Source: Cristatella mucedo (lineage: Eukaryota > Bryozoa > Phylactolaemata > Cristatellidae). Taken from it: DNA of 64,000 nt. The stretch spans positions 205,001-269,000 of the forward strand of contig WPIO01000144.1 of assembly GCA_009760855.2 (NCBI GenBank), read 5' to 3'. Under the pieces are notes generated by a model. The model saw nothing but the letters and a program-made list of their open reading frames with translations. It ran no database searches and had not been told where the DNA came from. Shown here one piece after another: positions 34,706 through 56,180 of this stretch; positions within the stretch are counted from its first letter, which is position 1, and each line of letters opens with the position of its first letter. A program made the translations under genes and the position numbers.

Positions 34706-35549
34706 CAATATTGTAAAACTGACTACTTTTCACCTAGAAAAAACTGATAATAAGTATTTTTTGTTCAGATTATAACTGCGCAGCCAAGTTGATCATTGAC
34801 ATCACGCTTAAACTTTTGTAACACACTATTTGCTGAGCTTCTTTCCTGCAAAAGAAGACAATTTAACGCAAAATTCTGCAGCTAGGTTTTTCTGGCTCGA
34901 GCATCGCAACTAAAGCGTCGCATAATTTCTCCAGACCTGCACTTCTTCCCTCCAAGCAGTCCATATAATTCAAGATTGCTTCGCTAATCTGTGCGTCCCT
35001 CTATTTTCTTCCTTTGGCAGATTTATCCAAAGCGCTTACACAGCAGTATTGCGAGTGCAGCACAATCTCTGCCTCGAGCACCGCTGCACCCTTATTGCCT
35101 CGAGCACTGCTGCACCCTTGAGTGCCTCAAGAACCGCTGGAGCACCAGCCAGCAAACGAAAACTGCCTTCGGCGCATCTCCTGCCTGGGCCCGGGCGCCC
35201 CGTAACAACTGACTGCCTGTTGCACGAATTCTGCTTGTGTATGCCGCCAATCCCCCGTATGATTAGGCAACTAGTTCCTGCTCATTAAAATTCATTATCC
35301 GTGACTCTTATTTCAGCAGTTGTAATGAAGCAGGTGTAGAACATCAATGGTCCTGTACAGCCGAAGAGAGCTATCCCAGAGGCATTAAGCAGAACTGCCT
35401 ATCCATCGCTTCACGTGACCTTTATCTGCGGACTGAGAGGTCGCGCATATTATGGCTCTAGTCGCTTGCTTGTGAAGATTTTCGAATTCCCTTAAGAATG
35501 GTCCGTCGACAAATATTCTCCCCGGAGCCCGTTAATCGCTATCAAACAA

Positions 35550-35774
35550 TGTGACGTCATCTTCCGGTTTGACAAAATTCCAAAAAGAAACAAAAAACAA
35601 CGTGCTCCTCAAAAGCCTGCACACTGTGCGATTAAAGTGTCCTTCGTGCAAAGGAGAATAATAAATTTTTCACTTCCTGACTCAACGATCGACATGCTTA
35701 CTTTTTAGCGTACGAAAAAACTCGTGGGAGGAAGCTAGGTTCGCTAGTGCACACGGAAAACAACCTCTATTTGG
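35550..35774. other. Sequence right of module D
   Basis: Short unassigned DNA beyond the duplication boundary. No gene seen. Confidence 0.4.
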
Positions 35775-35872
35775 GCGCTTCACATATGCTTCAGGGCTGG
35801 AGCCCATGACCTCGGCCAGACTTTGGTCGTGCCGAGCACCTCAACCACGGGGCCAAACCAGCTCTGTATATT
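35775..35872 (-). mobile_element. SINE type I, partial
   Basis: On the minus strand: GGTTTGGCCCCGTGGTTGAG (A-box-like), GCACGACCAAAGTCTGGCC and CATGGGCTCCAGCCC (B-box-like), ending in GAAGCATATGTGAAGCGCC. Confidence 0.7.
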
Positions 35873-36059
35873 TTGCTGCCAAGAGTGGTAGCTACTAAGT
35901 ACTCGCATTCTGGACGGCAAGTAAACCGACAGAAGACGGTGTGCAGCAGGAACGGAAAACAATCTGCGACAGAATATAGAGCCAAATGCGATGCAGGGGT
36001 AAAGCTAGAATAAATAAGCTGAAATGCCCGAATATAAGATAAGCATAAAAAAATTCGGC

Positions 36060-36215
36060 CTTGGTTTAGCCCAGAGGTCAAGGTGCTCGCCTTAAATGAA
36101 TGCAGTCAAGGTGAATGTATTTGAGACCAAGGTCATAGGATTGAGCTCTGCGGCACATGTGAATCGCCTAGATAGAGATAAAAGTTTCCAGGATGCTATC
36201 CAAATACAAGACACA
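36060..36215 (+). mobile_element. SINE type I
   Basis: tRNA-like head TTGGTTTAGCCCAGAGGTCA, internal GGATTGAGCTCTGCGGCACA, then the LINE-like tail CGCCTAGATAGAGATAAAAG and CTATCCAAATACAAG. Confidence 0.7.
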
Positions 36216-36439
36216 ATTTTTTAAGTAAAGTGCCTGCCAAGTGATGCCACTGCATTACTTTTATTTTTCCTTGTTATTTTTCAGCAGTTCAGCTTCTCGA
36301 CGGCCCTTTGACCTCTTAAGAACTTCAAAAGATTGTTACTCGTGACACTTTACCCATAACAAAGGCAGCCACTATATTACCACACTTCCGCCGCTTGGAA
36401 ACGGCCAGATCAGACACCAAAGTATACCTATGAGCATGA

Positions 36440-36605
36440 TGGCACACTAGGTAAGGCGGTTGATTTCACGATCTCGTTCCCAAGGTTTTGGGTTCGTTTC
36501 CTGCGGTGGGCGATCCTTTATCGCCACAGCAAGAACTGGTGAAAGCCGCGAAGTCTCTTCTGTCGCTATACAAAATGAGGTTGTTTAATCAGCTAGGACA
36601 TAATT
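36440..36605 (+). mobile_element. SINE type II
   Basis: Head GGCACACTAGGTAAGGCGG, GGGTTCGTTTCCTGCGGTGG (B-box-like), CTTCTGTCGCTATACAAAAT and TTTAATCAGCTA. Confidence 0.8.
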
Positions 36606-36849
36606 CTTATACCAGCCCACCAATAGCCATTACACAATTTTTTGATTAAATAGATTAAATATAAAAATAGAAATATGCTCGCAGGTGAGGCGACGCGGCG
36701 CGGCTGCCGGAAGTAGGCGAGTCCAGTTGCCTGCGCTCAGACACTCGGGCTCTGTGGCAGCGAAGCTTTTGTGTTAACAATTTGCAGGAAATTCTCCGCC
36801 ACCGCTCAGCCTGGGACATAGCGAACAATTTAATCCGCTCTAGCCTTCG

Positions 36850-37075
36850 AAATAAGCCGAGCGGACAGAGCGGACTAGAAGAGCAGACAGAGACCCAGCA
36901 AAGCAGACACGAGCGGACTGAGCGTGCGAGCAGAATGAGACCTTATGTAATGTAACGCATCTCCGTCTGTAACTCCACAAAGCCACAAATACTATGTGGG
37001 CGTTACACGGGAGAGTTTTTTTTATTGCGCACTCGCAGCCTAAGCGGCTTTCAATACGCATTCATTAGTCCTAGC
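36850..37075 (-). mobile_element. LINE family 2 3' terminus
   Basis: Minus-strand match to the family 2 end (GAATGCGTATTGAAAGCCGC, GTAACGCCCACATAGTATTT, GAGTTACAGACGGAGAT). The left part is replaced by a (GAGCGGACTGA)-like degenerate repeat. Confidence 0.75.
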
Positions 37076-37499
37076 TCCCTGCTTCTCGCTAGCAACCTAA
37101 GAGCGCGAGCAACCTAAGGCACGCACTCTCGCGCTGCTATTTCGTCTCCAGCGTCTTGACGACGGAAGTGCGAAGATTTGCTATTTGGCATCGACTTCAC
37201 GAATAGTCCACGGCAAGCACCCGGCATGGACGTGGTTGCCTTCATAAGTTGGGCCTCCCGAACGCGTCAACGCGTCCGATTGAATTCAGATGGAGCGCCT
37301 TGTCGACCGTTGTTTACACGCCGCGTTGCCGGGTTCACACGCACGCGTACAGCGGTCACTCTGTCGGGCGTTCGTCGAATGCGTTCGCGAAATCATTCCT
37401 TGAGCTATTGACTGAGACATCGTTACAGTGTCTCACTGCGCCAGTCGCCAGTTCAAAGCAGTGCGACCGTAATTGATATAAAGCGTGCCTGTTAAAACG

Positions 37500-46503
<9,004 letters not shown>

Positions 46504-47009
46504 CTGCAAATGGGGAGAGCAGCATGCTGATAACAATCTACAACGCACCATGAAGATCACTTTTAAAGGCCACGAAGTACTTGTGTGAACTTTCAAAGAC
46601 ACGTTAAAGCATCTCCAGATCCCACATCGCATTCGACTGACATTGGCAGAGACAGTCTGAAAGCTCACTATCATTTCTAATTTTTTCCGAGAGGGAAGCA
46701 GTCGTTATTTTATATGACACCAACTTACTGTATTCATTAATTTTAACATGAAAGCTCAGGAAAGGTTACGCAAAACGCTATTTTTTTTTAATTCAGAACA
46801 CCCGAAGGTTATGTCAATTGCAGTAATTGCAGAAAACTTCTTTCCTTGAATGAGAAGCTACAACTGGACCTCTTGTTTTCCGGATCAGAGGATCACTAGC
46901 AATTGGTTTCCCAAGTCTAAAGTCATTCATATTAGGACTCTAATGCTGCTACTTATGATTTCTATTGCATTCGGAAGTATCTGCTGCAGTCGGCCACCGC
47001 AAGAATAAT
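46504..47009. other. Region upstream of the first recognised membrane-protein exon
   Basis: The acceptor at 46,504 shows that more 5' exons must exist on the minus strand. None could be fixed with confidence in this stretch. Confidence 0.4.
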
Positions 47010-47255
47010 AACAATAATATTAATAATAATAACAAAGCTCTTGATAGAGCGCCCTCAGAGAACTCAATCTCTTTCTAGGCGCTTTACATTTGCTGCAAAG
47101 GTAAACACGATTGAATGATGAGTAATATCATGCTTGATAAACAATATGAATAACATGGTTAGTGGCAGCATGTACAGTGTCGGCACGCATAAGCACGTGA
47201 AGGACGAATCACAGGGACCCACTAAATGGTGTCCTAAATTGGTGTTTTTTTCAGA
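47010..47255 (-). mobile_element. LINE family 1 3' tail
   Basis: (AAT)n, GAGAACTCAATCTCTTTCTA, GCGCTTTACATTTGCTGCAA and the usual untranslated end to CACTAAATGGTGTCCTAAA. Confidence 0.85.
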
Positions 47256-47540
47256 GAGAGAGAGAGCAGCTGCGGCCTACTCTTGTATGTACAGCCATAC
47301 TGCCAGCTCTCCTGTTTCTAATTTACCAATCTTTGCCGCTCCACCTTAGGCGACACGCCTCTCTTCTTCTTGGCTGCACGAGCTCTACGAGCTGAGAGCT
47401 ATGGGTGCACAAAAGGCCGTTCGACGTTTGGTCGTGCTATATAACTCTCGCCACTGTAGCTATCAATTAATCCCACCGACTTCACGCCAATTTTTGGCCG
47501 ATTACAATAGTGGGATAATCCGGTAAACTTTATATCTTAC

Positions 47541-47747
47541 ATTTCGCTTCATTACTCTCCACATTAGTAACATTGGATTCGCCGACAAAAATGCATCCTT
47601 GCAACTAAAGAGGTCAGTCAAAAATGCATCATCCGTTGACTCCAAGCATTCCACCTGACTGAATCTAGCTATAAATCTCCATAACCGTATCCTTATTTCT
47701 CGCGGCAGTAAGGTTGATAGCGCTGTCATTAGTTGATGCAAGTGCAC
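47541..47747 (-). CDS. Possible internal exon (weak)
   Basis: A 207-base open frame of 69 codons on the minus strand lies between an AG acceptor (CTCCCAAAACAG) and a good donor (AAAT/GTAAGA). The translation is varied (ALSTLLPREIRIRLWRF, ECLESTDDAFLTDLFSC). Its phase 0 boundaries do not fit the phase 1 membrane-protein exons. A 69-codon frame can occur by chance. Confidence 0.15.
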
Positions 47748-48109
47748 CTGTTTTGGGAGCACTGGTCAGGCTAGTTTGATGGTTGCTGTGTCACGTAGCA
47801 TTTTTTTTAGCGAAACCGCAGTGAATAACGTGAGACATTACATCAACGCATTATGCATGCTTTTTTCATAGGTCAAATGTTGCAGAGGCTTAGTATTTAA
47901 TGTAGCCGAGATTATGTATGGACAAAAGATTGAGCGCAGTAACTTACACTTGTTAAGCTCCATAGCGGAGTCGGTTAATACTCGCATGCCTCCTCGCAGC
48001 ATTTGCTGTGTCCGGGTAGAGTATGGAAAATGGGTAAAAATTTCGAAGTTTTTGGTCGTTTGCCTAAATAAAGACAGACAAGTTATAAATGCCACTCACT
48101 GAGGCTACA

Positions 48110-48655
48110 CAACCACTCCGTGCTTGCTGGTCTACCGGCCTGTGCACTAAGGCGTTAACAGCCGGTGCAAAACTCTGCAGCTGGCATTGTCTGTCGTGAG
48201 CGCCGCAGTTGCCATAACACACCACTTCTCGCCAACCTGCACCGGCTCCCAGTGCAGCAAATCATCGACTTCAAGGTTTTTGTCACTACTTTTAGGTTCC
48301 TTTATTCTTTGGCTCGTGCCTACCTATCATATCTACTCCCCCAACAGGCTAAGAATCGTACCACCTACTTTTCGGAATGTGACTTTACCCATAACTCGTA
48401 CAAATCTCAAATCCTTTAGAGACCACGACTTTAGTTCGTCCTTTGTGTGCATATGCGTGCTGACACTGTTGCATGCTGCCACTAACCACACTCGCACACT
48501 GACCCTGTGCATGTCACCCCTAACCATGATGTTCATGTTGTTTATCAAGCATGCTACCACTAACCATTCTATCGTGCTTCCTTTGCGGCAAATTTAAAGT
48601 GACTAGAAAGAGATTAAGTTCTCCGAGGGCGCTATATCAAATCTATTATTATTAT
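48110..48655 (+). mobile_element. LINE family 1 3' end
   Basis: Frames with indels give CRERRSCHNTPLLANLHRLP, TTFRFLYSLARAYLSYLLPQ and NLKSFRD, then GTGACTAGAAAGAGATTAAG and ATTATTATTA. About 100 bases before the tail are deleted relative to the fuller copies. Confidence 0.8.
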
Positions 48656-50004
48656 GACTGTAATTTAAAGCTCTTATTTTTGCTATTAATAGGTTGAGAT
48701 TTGAATTGGCAAATGTGGGTAAGACGCCCGGGTATCGTGGCGGTTTTGACACCAGTGAGCTATAGTGGACATGTTCTGTTATTGCTATATAAAGTTCCTG
48801 TACGGTCGACCTATTTATAAGATCGGCATTTACCTGTTTATTGAATTGCTTGTGCGATGAACTGCGTTTCATAGTGCCGTCGTATTTTTATTGCTTGGGG
48901 TTCTCAGTTTCTTTTCCCCACGACACGACCGAGTCAAATGTCAGTCCTTTTTATCTTGCTTATGTCATATCTCCTGAAATATTGATCCGATCAACTTGAA
49001 ATTTAGACTGCAGGACTTTTTGAAATTACAAATCATTCCAGCAGTCTTTCTTGAATATAGGGCCTCAGTAGATAGGACTTATTTTGATCAAGAACTGGCA
49101 GTGTTGATCATGCTAAGCCACTATTTCAGTTACGGTTTCTGAAAATATCACAATAGTTATTTGACCAACGTATTTGATAAACGTCCTTAGGAATGTGCTT
49201 CAGAGTTATATGACGATAACCAGGGTAGCAAGGTCTTCTTTGTCATCACTTACATGCATGTACAGCTCTAGCTGTCTTCTCTGGCTGTTTGTCCAACAGT
49301 CGTACTGTGAGACTCATCAATTCTAAATTTTGGGAAAAAACACCTATCGATGTAAACTTTTGAGTAAAGGCCGGGCTTACCAGCCTTCACTTTATTTATT
49401 GCTCATATAGGCACCATTGGACAGCATGCATAAGCTGTGTCTGTCTCAAATGTCCTTAAATTTCGATCATGATGAAAGGCAGAAGTTTACATGTCGATTT
49501 GTTTCTTTTATTTTCCTAAATTAATAAAAACTTAAGTTAAGTGTCCTTAATCTTTTGAGGGTTTTTCATATTTTTAGAGTGACTGGTATTGAATCCGTTG
49601 GTTTGATGACATCTCAGCTATGTTTGGCTGAGATTCAGTGAAAAACATGACCTTGACTCTTACAGGTCTTCAGAAGGTCGATACGACAGCTAAGGTAACA
49701 TCGAACAATGGTTAATGTTACCCTTGTTGTTTTCGCCAATTTTCACGCCAATCGTTCCATTAGTCTTTGAGAAACAGCAATAAATGGCTCGTTGCGGAAG
49801 ATAAATCCCTTCGAGTGGGGGCATAGCTCCCAACTCTCGACCATTCCCACGAAGTCAGGTCCCGAGAAAGCAAAGTCCCTAGAAAGAGATTTAGTTAAAT
49901 TGGCTGCGCCATAAAAAGCATCCTAGTGTCACCATTTTTATTGATCTGTCGAAATGAAATGATCCAGGAGAGAGGTTACGCGAAGATAAATTCAAAAATC
50001 ATAT
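48656..50004. other. Region without recognised feature
   Basis: Unremarkable, mildly AT-rich DNA. A decayed tail motif CCCTAGAAAGAGATTTAGTT is at 49,876-49,897. No gene seen. Confidence 0.5.
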
Positions 50005-50185
50005 AACTTATTTGCACAGCGTCCTAACGGAGTACTGAATATCCATCCAGGCGCTTCATGTTCGCCGCAGGGCTCGAGGTCACGGGCTCGAGGTCACGGG
50101 CTCGAGCCCGTGACCTCGAGTGACCTCGGTCGCTAAAGGCGAGAGCACGTTAAGCCGCTAGCCAAACCGGAGCGGCACATGGAGT
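50005..50185 (-). mobile_element. SINE type I containing a palindrome
   Basis: On the minus strand: GGTTTGGCTAGCGGCTTAAC head and a CGACCGAGGTCACTCGAGGT segment, then tail GAAGCGCCTGGATGGATATT. The B-box region is expanded into a direct repeat and a 34-base palindrome at 50,087-50,120. Confidence 0.75.
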
Positions 50186-50544
50186 ACTGCAGCTTATGTC
50201 CGGTAATCCATTGACTATCTTTCAATCGATGGAGAAGTGTGGAAGCAGCGAGAACATTTACCTCTGGAGCCCATCTGCAGCCTATGCAGGCCCAGTGAGT
50301 GACGCTTAGATGACACCCGCGCGATGATTTTGACGACGAGACCCAGCTCTGGGAGCGTTTTGAGCTACCTTCACCTTTCAGTGTGTCAGTTGTTTTTCAA
50401 ATACTTCGCGTAGCATACGTTCGAGCCGCCAGAGAGCAGCCTGCCCGACCTTCTGGATTTGAATCGCGATGAGACTGAGCGTTGAGTCTTAATACGGGAA
50501 AATCTGTGCAACTAGGAGGCTGAAATGCAATTCATTTGTATTGC

Positions 50545-50692
50545 ACCCTGTGAGAACTTAATCTCTATCCATGTGCTTCACATGTGCCGCGGGGCTTGAG
50601 CCCACGACTTAGGTTATTAAAGGCAAGGGCTTGATTCTGCGGTCGTCCAAAGGCCTTAACCCCTGAGTCAAACCAGGGCGGTAATTACAAAG
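50545..50692 (-). mobile_element. SINE type I
   Basis: Minus-strand head CTGGTTTGACTCAGGGGTTA, GTCGTGGGCTCAAGCCCCGC (B-box-like), tail GGATAGAGATTAAGTTCTCA and GGGTGCAATACAAATG. Confidence 0.8.
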
Positions 50693-51289
50693 CTTTTCTT
50701 AAAAACTAATTCAGCAGGCAAAGCTCAGTAGTAGCTTCAAGGAATCTGAAATACGGCGTTCGTTCAGAACGGTTTTTGCTGAAATTACCACGCTAGCTCC
50801 AAGATCAAGCCTGGCTTACTTCAGTAACGGTGAATCTTCTAGAAGTTAGAGCATTCACAGGTTTGAGTATTTAAGAACTGCATGTGATGCCCCGTCAAAT
50901 CCTCTGCAACTCTATGCTGCTGGTGCTTCTATCTTTTCGTTAACATGCTTTAAGAACGAGCACAACGAGCCAGGACTAACATTTGTCTGTCGTGGACGTC
51001 TGAAGTGGATTAGCTGTCGCATAAACTAATTCTATCTAGCTTGAACTGGCTCCTCAGCTAGGATTGACTTAATTTTCTTGCCACATTCTTTAAGTTCCCT
51101 TTATTCTTTCTGTCCGGTTCATCTGTCTCAGATGATTACCAACCCTCTGAGCCTTGCCACCCATTATCCACTACTGTGGCACTTAGTTATTCACCTGGGG
51201 CTCTTATCAACGTCAGCATCTGACAGCATGTGGGCATGTTAAGCTGCCGATGTTCGAGTTACTCTCGTGTGAAAATTTGACTGCGAACT
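50693..51289. other. Region with faint LINE traces
   Basis: Near 50,980-51,100 the pattern TTTGTCTGTCGTGGACGTCT recalls the CRERSSCH codons of LINE family 1, but it is strongly decayed. No gene seen. Confidence 0.4.
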
Positions 51290-51395
51290 GTGAACCAGTA
51301 AAAACCTAGATAGAGATTGAGTTATCTGAGGGCGCTATATCAAATGCGTTATTATAATCTTTATTATTATTAGTAGTAGTAGTAGTAGTAGTATA
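51290..51395 (+). mobile_element. LINE family 1 3' tail with microsatellite
   Basis: AAAACCTAGATAGAGATTGA, GAGGGCGCTATATCAAATGC, then (ATT)n and (TAG)n. Confidence 0.75.
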
Positions 51396-53084
51396 AAGAC
51401 AGCGGACATTGATGCTCTGCCTAGCAAAACAGCTTCCCCAAGTCTTCCGCTTAATTATCTTCCCTTACTGCTAGAATAGGAAAAACTGCATAAGCTGATA
51501 TTTTAGAAAGTGTTTACTCAATACAAACCTCAATACAACTCAATACAAAACAGCCCTAGTTCTGTGTGGCTCCCGTAGGTCTTAAAACTTAAAAACGTAA
51601 GCTTGAAAAGGCACGCAGTAGACCAGGAAGTCGGCCAATAGATAGATATAAGAGAATTACGGCTATTCTTAGTAGTCTTGCATTTTAGTCTAGGGTGGTA
51701 ACATTTCTCGACTCAGGTTGTGTGTTCAAGCGTGTGCAGCTTGCAAAACAAATTGACCACTGCTAGCGGTGGTGACGATAGCCACTATGGCTTTTTCTGC
51801 CGATTGCATTACTTAAACTATAAAATCAGATTAAATGTAGTGTATTCATCTGGAGCTCTACAAAGTATCAAAGACTAATTAGGTGGAACGTATGAGATTT
51901 TCCTACAGCTTCCTCAAAGCCTAAGCGACTGTCGGTGCCAATGCGGTAGCCTACATAACCTTTGCTTTACTAACCCTGACCTGCAATCTAGGGTCAAGTC
52001 TAGATTCCACGAGACCGTCTTAATTTCTTACTAGATTATGTGAGTGTCGAACGACTTTTCAGATTATAATGACCGCATTCATATACCTTAAAAATATACA
52101 ATGTTTTTTTTAGCAGTAAAGCAAAAACAACGCCATGGCTAAGGATTTAGGTTTTAGAAAGCATGCCCGTACAATTTTTTTCATGGGTTTCGTACTTTGT
52201 GCTTTCCAAACTCTTTAGATGCTTCTCAATCACGATTCTGAATCAGAACAGATTGGCGTCATATATATTTCATTAGAAAGCTTTACCTCTCCCTTTTGGA
52301 TTTTCAATAGTTGAATTATCCTTCCAAATCGGAATATCCGTTAGAGCTGATGTATTCTGATAAGGAACAGATGAGTTAACTGCAAAATAAAACATGCATA
52401 CCATTCGAAGTCAAGAGCCTTAATAATGGCGCCGTCATAAAGCTGGAGGGACGGAATTAGCAAACTTAATGAGCTACGTAAAACATGGCTCCACCTGGAA
52501 TTAGAAATATATCGACGCTTCAAATCTATCAAGATTCAGTCATCGTTTTCGAGCTAATCATTCTGCTGTATTGGACTGTTGCAAGTGCTTGCAATGGCCT
52601 CCATCTCCGGTCCGCCGTTAATTTAGGTCTTTAGTCTCTCGGCTTGCTCTTCAGGATCTGTGGGATCTCTCGTTCCTAAAGCTATTGACATAAACAAGTC
52701 GTCCTTTACCGCCTCTTGTCTCACCTGGGCACCAGTGCCACTGCACTGCACTGCAATGGCTTGGTTCCTGTCTCAGTGAACAATTCTAAAGCATTGACGC
52801 CAACGGCAAAGTAATAATGCATCAACAGGATGCGGTGCCCCAAGAATCTATACTTTGGACCACATCTTCTTACCACGCGTACCCTCTTTCGTGTGCGTGT
52901 AGACGCCAATTCATACGGCTAGGCTATAGTAGATACGTATGTGACGTACAGCTGCACCTATTTTGTATCCCTCTACGCCCCCATCGCGTCAAATTCTCTC
53001 CGCTGCCATTTATCATGCGATGCCGACATTCGCTCTTGGAACAGCACTTTCTAAACAGACGCAAACCTTGCATGCTGAGAGGTG
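51396..53084. other. Region with decayed repeats only
   Basis: A degraded type II SINE-like stretch at 51,700-51,820 and a degraded family 2 end (minus) at 51,838-51,950. No gene recognised. Confidence 0.4.
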
Positions 53085-54420
53085 CCACTCACCAAATATT
53101 AACGGCTCGGCCGACAGGTTTATAGCCTCCTTCGCAGAAACAATTGCGCACTTTTTTCCTCCACAAAGCCCCACCGACTGTAGCAATCGTTATTTTGCAA
53201 CCTGCGACACCTTCCTTAACGGATTTTCTGAGGTCTCTGCAGGCAAAGTGGCTACCATAATAAAGTCTAGTAAAAAGAGCTCCTCTCCTGAAGACCCTGT
53301 AGATATGCCCTCTCTGAGGTCTTCATTGGAAGAAAAAATTAACCCAGCCATAACTTAGATTTGATTTTTGATGCTACTCTAAAAATGCGCTGTACCCAAG
53401 TATTTCAAATCGGCCACCGTTAGACCAGTGAGCGTAGATTAGATTCAAATGTCTTTGCAAATTATCGCCCAGTTTCCCTTCATCTCTTTCTGTCAATTTT
53501 TCTTTAAAAAATTGCCACTAAGGAGTTGGTAGTTCACAATAAAAAGATTAAATTTTCAGGGCAATATAGTCGGGGCTCAAGCGGCAGAGTTCCACTTAAA
53601 CTGCTCTCCGCCGTGTAACCCATGGCATCCTATGCACCAACGACTACGAGAATGTCGCTGTCGTAGCCCCGCTTGATCTATCTGCTACCTTCGAAACTAT
53701 CGATCACGACATCCTACTTGAACGATGGAGAACAACGATCTGTCTGGCAGACGAACCACTGGCTTGGTTCTAAACGTACTTTTCCGGTCGTGTTCAATCC
53801 GTAGTGAGAGAGTCAGGTCTCATCCAGCATACTAGTCATTTGACCCTCAGTTGACCTTTGCTGTTCTCCATTTTTACCGAGCAACTGGTTGAAGTGGTTC
53901 GGGCCCATCAAATAGGTCATCACTTTTATGCTGACACTACTCAGTATTTGTGATTTAAACCATCATGATCTGCTGCAGCGATTGACAAACTGAATGCTTT
54001 TCATTCTATGCAGACAGCTAATGCAAACATTCTATCCTGGACGATGGAAAATTTTAGCAAACTAAACTACAATATCAAACGGAATCGAAGCTCGTAGGGC
54101 ACCCCAAGCGCGTGGCTGGATTAGATGCTTTGCACTCCTAATAGGTGATGCTCTTGTGAGACTATAGCCGTGTGCTCGGAATCTAGATGTCGTCTTCGGC
54201 AGCTGCCTAAATTTTGAAAGCTTCCTTGAGAAGACTCCTTCTACAGCTAGCAATCACGTCCGATTCCTATCTAATATTAGGAACTGTCTTCCGCGGTGGC
54301 CTGCAAAACATTTAACTACCTCCATGGCTCTGTCTCGGCTAGATTACTGCTATTCCATTTTGGATGGACTACCAAGAAAAGCCACTGCAGCTAGTGAGTT
54401 TACAAATCCCGAAAGTTTGA
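53085..54420 (+). mobile_element. LINE family 2, RT region, decayed
   Basis: Frame pieces: DRFIASFAETIAHFFPPQSP (linker), TFLNGFSEVSAGKVATIIKS and KKSSSPEDPVDMPS. After 53,640 come VAPLDLSATFETIDHDILLE, TYFSGRVQSVVRESG, HHFYADT (the DD motif damaged) and the SRLDYCYSILDGLPRKA end. Multiple stops and shifts; dead. Confidence 0.8.
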
Positions 54421-54684
54421 CCGTGTGTTTCCTTAGCTGAAAGAGCTGGGATGGCTACCGTTTGATAAACAGTTCCGACTGACGTCGTGACATCCCCTGA
54501 TTTAATTTTTTTAAATAAGCTTGAAACGCACCCGTTCCTCACAGCATTTGCTGGGTTCTTGCAATTTTTTCTTTGTGTGCTCATGCGTGTGTACACTTTG
54601 TTTACTACTACTAATCATTTTGTTTATGTTGATACTGTTGGGCACTGTTGCCACTAACGCCAGGCTCCCTTTGCAGCATACGCT

Positions 54685-54830
54685 GCCGGGTTTGGTCGAG
54701 CGGTTAAGATGTTTGCCCCGACCAAGGTTTGGCTGGGGTCATGGGCTCGAGCCCTGAGGCTGAAGACGTGAAGCGGCTGAAGAGAGATTAGGTTCTCTTG
54801 GGGCGCTATACAAATGTATTATATTTTTTA
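54685..54830 (+). mobile_element. SINE type I, clear copy
   Basis: Head GTTTGGTCGAGCGGTTAAGA with an A box fitting TGGTCGAGCGG, B-box-like CATGGGCTCGAGCCC, then tail AAGAGAGATTAGGTTCTCTT, GGGGCGCTATACAAATGTAT and T run. The tail hairpin equals that of LINE family 1. Confidence 0.85.
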
Positions 54831-55414
54831 TGCGTAAAGTGTCTAGAATTAGATTAGGTTTTCTGAGAGTGCTTAAACAATATACTAATATTATCGTCAG
54901 ACTTGCCTTCGTATCATACGCTCTTCCGAATATGGCAGTCGGTTGTAGTCTAACCTATGGCAAATCTTTTGCAGACCTAGCCGACAGTTCGTTGGGAGCG
55001 GGGAAAATCCTTCCCCGACTGATGTTGTGACATACCCTTAGTTAAGGATCATTAAAAAAAAGCGAAGCGAACGCCCGGGGGGGGGAGGGCGCCCCACCTC
55101 TTCCTTAATGCATTAGCTGTATCCCTGTTAGGCGTCCTCTGAGTACTAATTGGTGCGGCAATGGTACAAGTTATCGTCAACCAATTGCCGTATTTGTATT
55201 CCACTGCCAACTTGACCGACAAAATTATGTAAAAAGAATGTAAACACGTACCTGCTTCTCATAGCATTTGCGTGAAGCCAGTGATTGTCCTTCGTGTGCT
55301 TATGAGTGCTAACACTGTGCATGCATCTACTAACCATATGATGCATGTCATGCATGCTGAAAATGTCCATGCAACCAGTAACCGCTCGTGCTTCCTTTAC
55401 AGCAGTATGTATTT

Positions 55415-56180
55415 TGTAAAACTAACTTACCTGTTATGGGCAAACCCAGTGTGATTCAGAGATTGGAAAGGCTGACGCTCAAAATTGGCTCTGCCAGCAT
55501 ATCTCCAGTTGAATCAGCTCGAAATCTAGGTGTCATATTCCAAAGCGACCTCTCGTTAGACGACCACATCAGCTCCACAGTCAAATCTGCCTATTTTCAG
55601 CTTCATAAGATTGCTAAAATTCGGGTTTGTTTAGATAAGGATACCACGTCTAAGTTGGTCCATGCATTCGTGACATCCCGTCTCGACTTCTGCAACTCAC
55701 TGCTCGCTGGCCTACCAGCATGTGCGATCAGGCGATTGCAGCTGATGCAAAACTCCACAGCTAGGCTTATCTAGGCTTATCTTTTATAGTCTAGAAATAC
55801 CTCGTACAAACCTTAAATCCTTTGGAGACCGTGCATTTAGCTCGTATGCTCCCACAGCCTGGAACTCCCTCCCGACCTGCATCAGAACATCCCCTGACCT
55901 GACCACATTCAAAAGAAACTTAAAAACATACCTATTTAGGACAGCATTTAGTGGGTCCTTGTGATTCGTCCTCGATGTGCTTATGCGTGCTGACACTGTT
56001 CATGCTGCCACTAACCACATTTGCATGCTGACCCTGTGCATTTCACCCCTAACCATGTCATTCATTTTGTTTGTTTATCAAGCATGATTTTACTCACCAT
56101 TCAATTGCATTTCCCTTTGCAGCAAATGTAAAGCGCCTAGAGAGAGATTAAGTTCTCTGAGGGCGCTTTATAATAATACT
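55415..56180 (+). mobile_element. LINE family 1, internal deletion copy
   Basis: Open frame to 55,774: LERLTLKIGSASISPVESAR, NLGVIFQSDLSLDDHISSTV and TSRLDFCNSLLAGLPACAIR. It then jumps by deletion (near 55,785, with a TAGGCTTATC duplication at the joint) to NLKSFGDRAFSSYAPTAWNS and the 3' end with hairpin and GGGCGCTTTATAATAATA tail. Confidence 0.85.

Larger units (their letters stand above)
30165..35550. repeat. Segmental duplication module D
   Basis: Starts inside the region left of the minisatellite (GGTAATCGCAAAAGCGCGGTG), directly after arm C, and ends near the point equal to 17,915 in A. Orientation is the same as A and B. Confidence 0.85.

Noticed and set aside
54685-54760. Possible tRNA gene
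   Set aside because: The A and B boxes belong to a SINE head. No complete cloverleaf with a 7-bp acceptor stem was seen, and the LINE-like tail follows directly.
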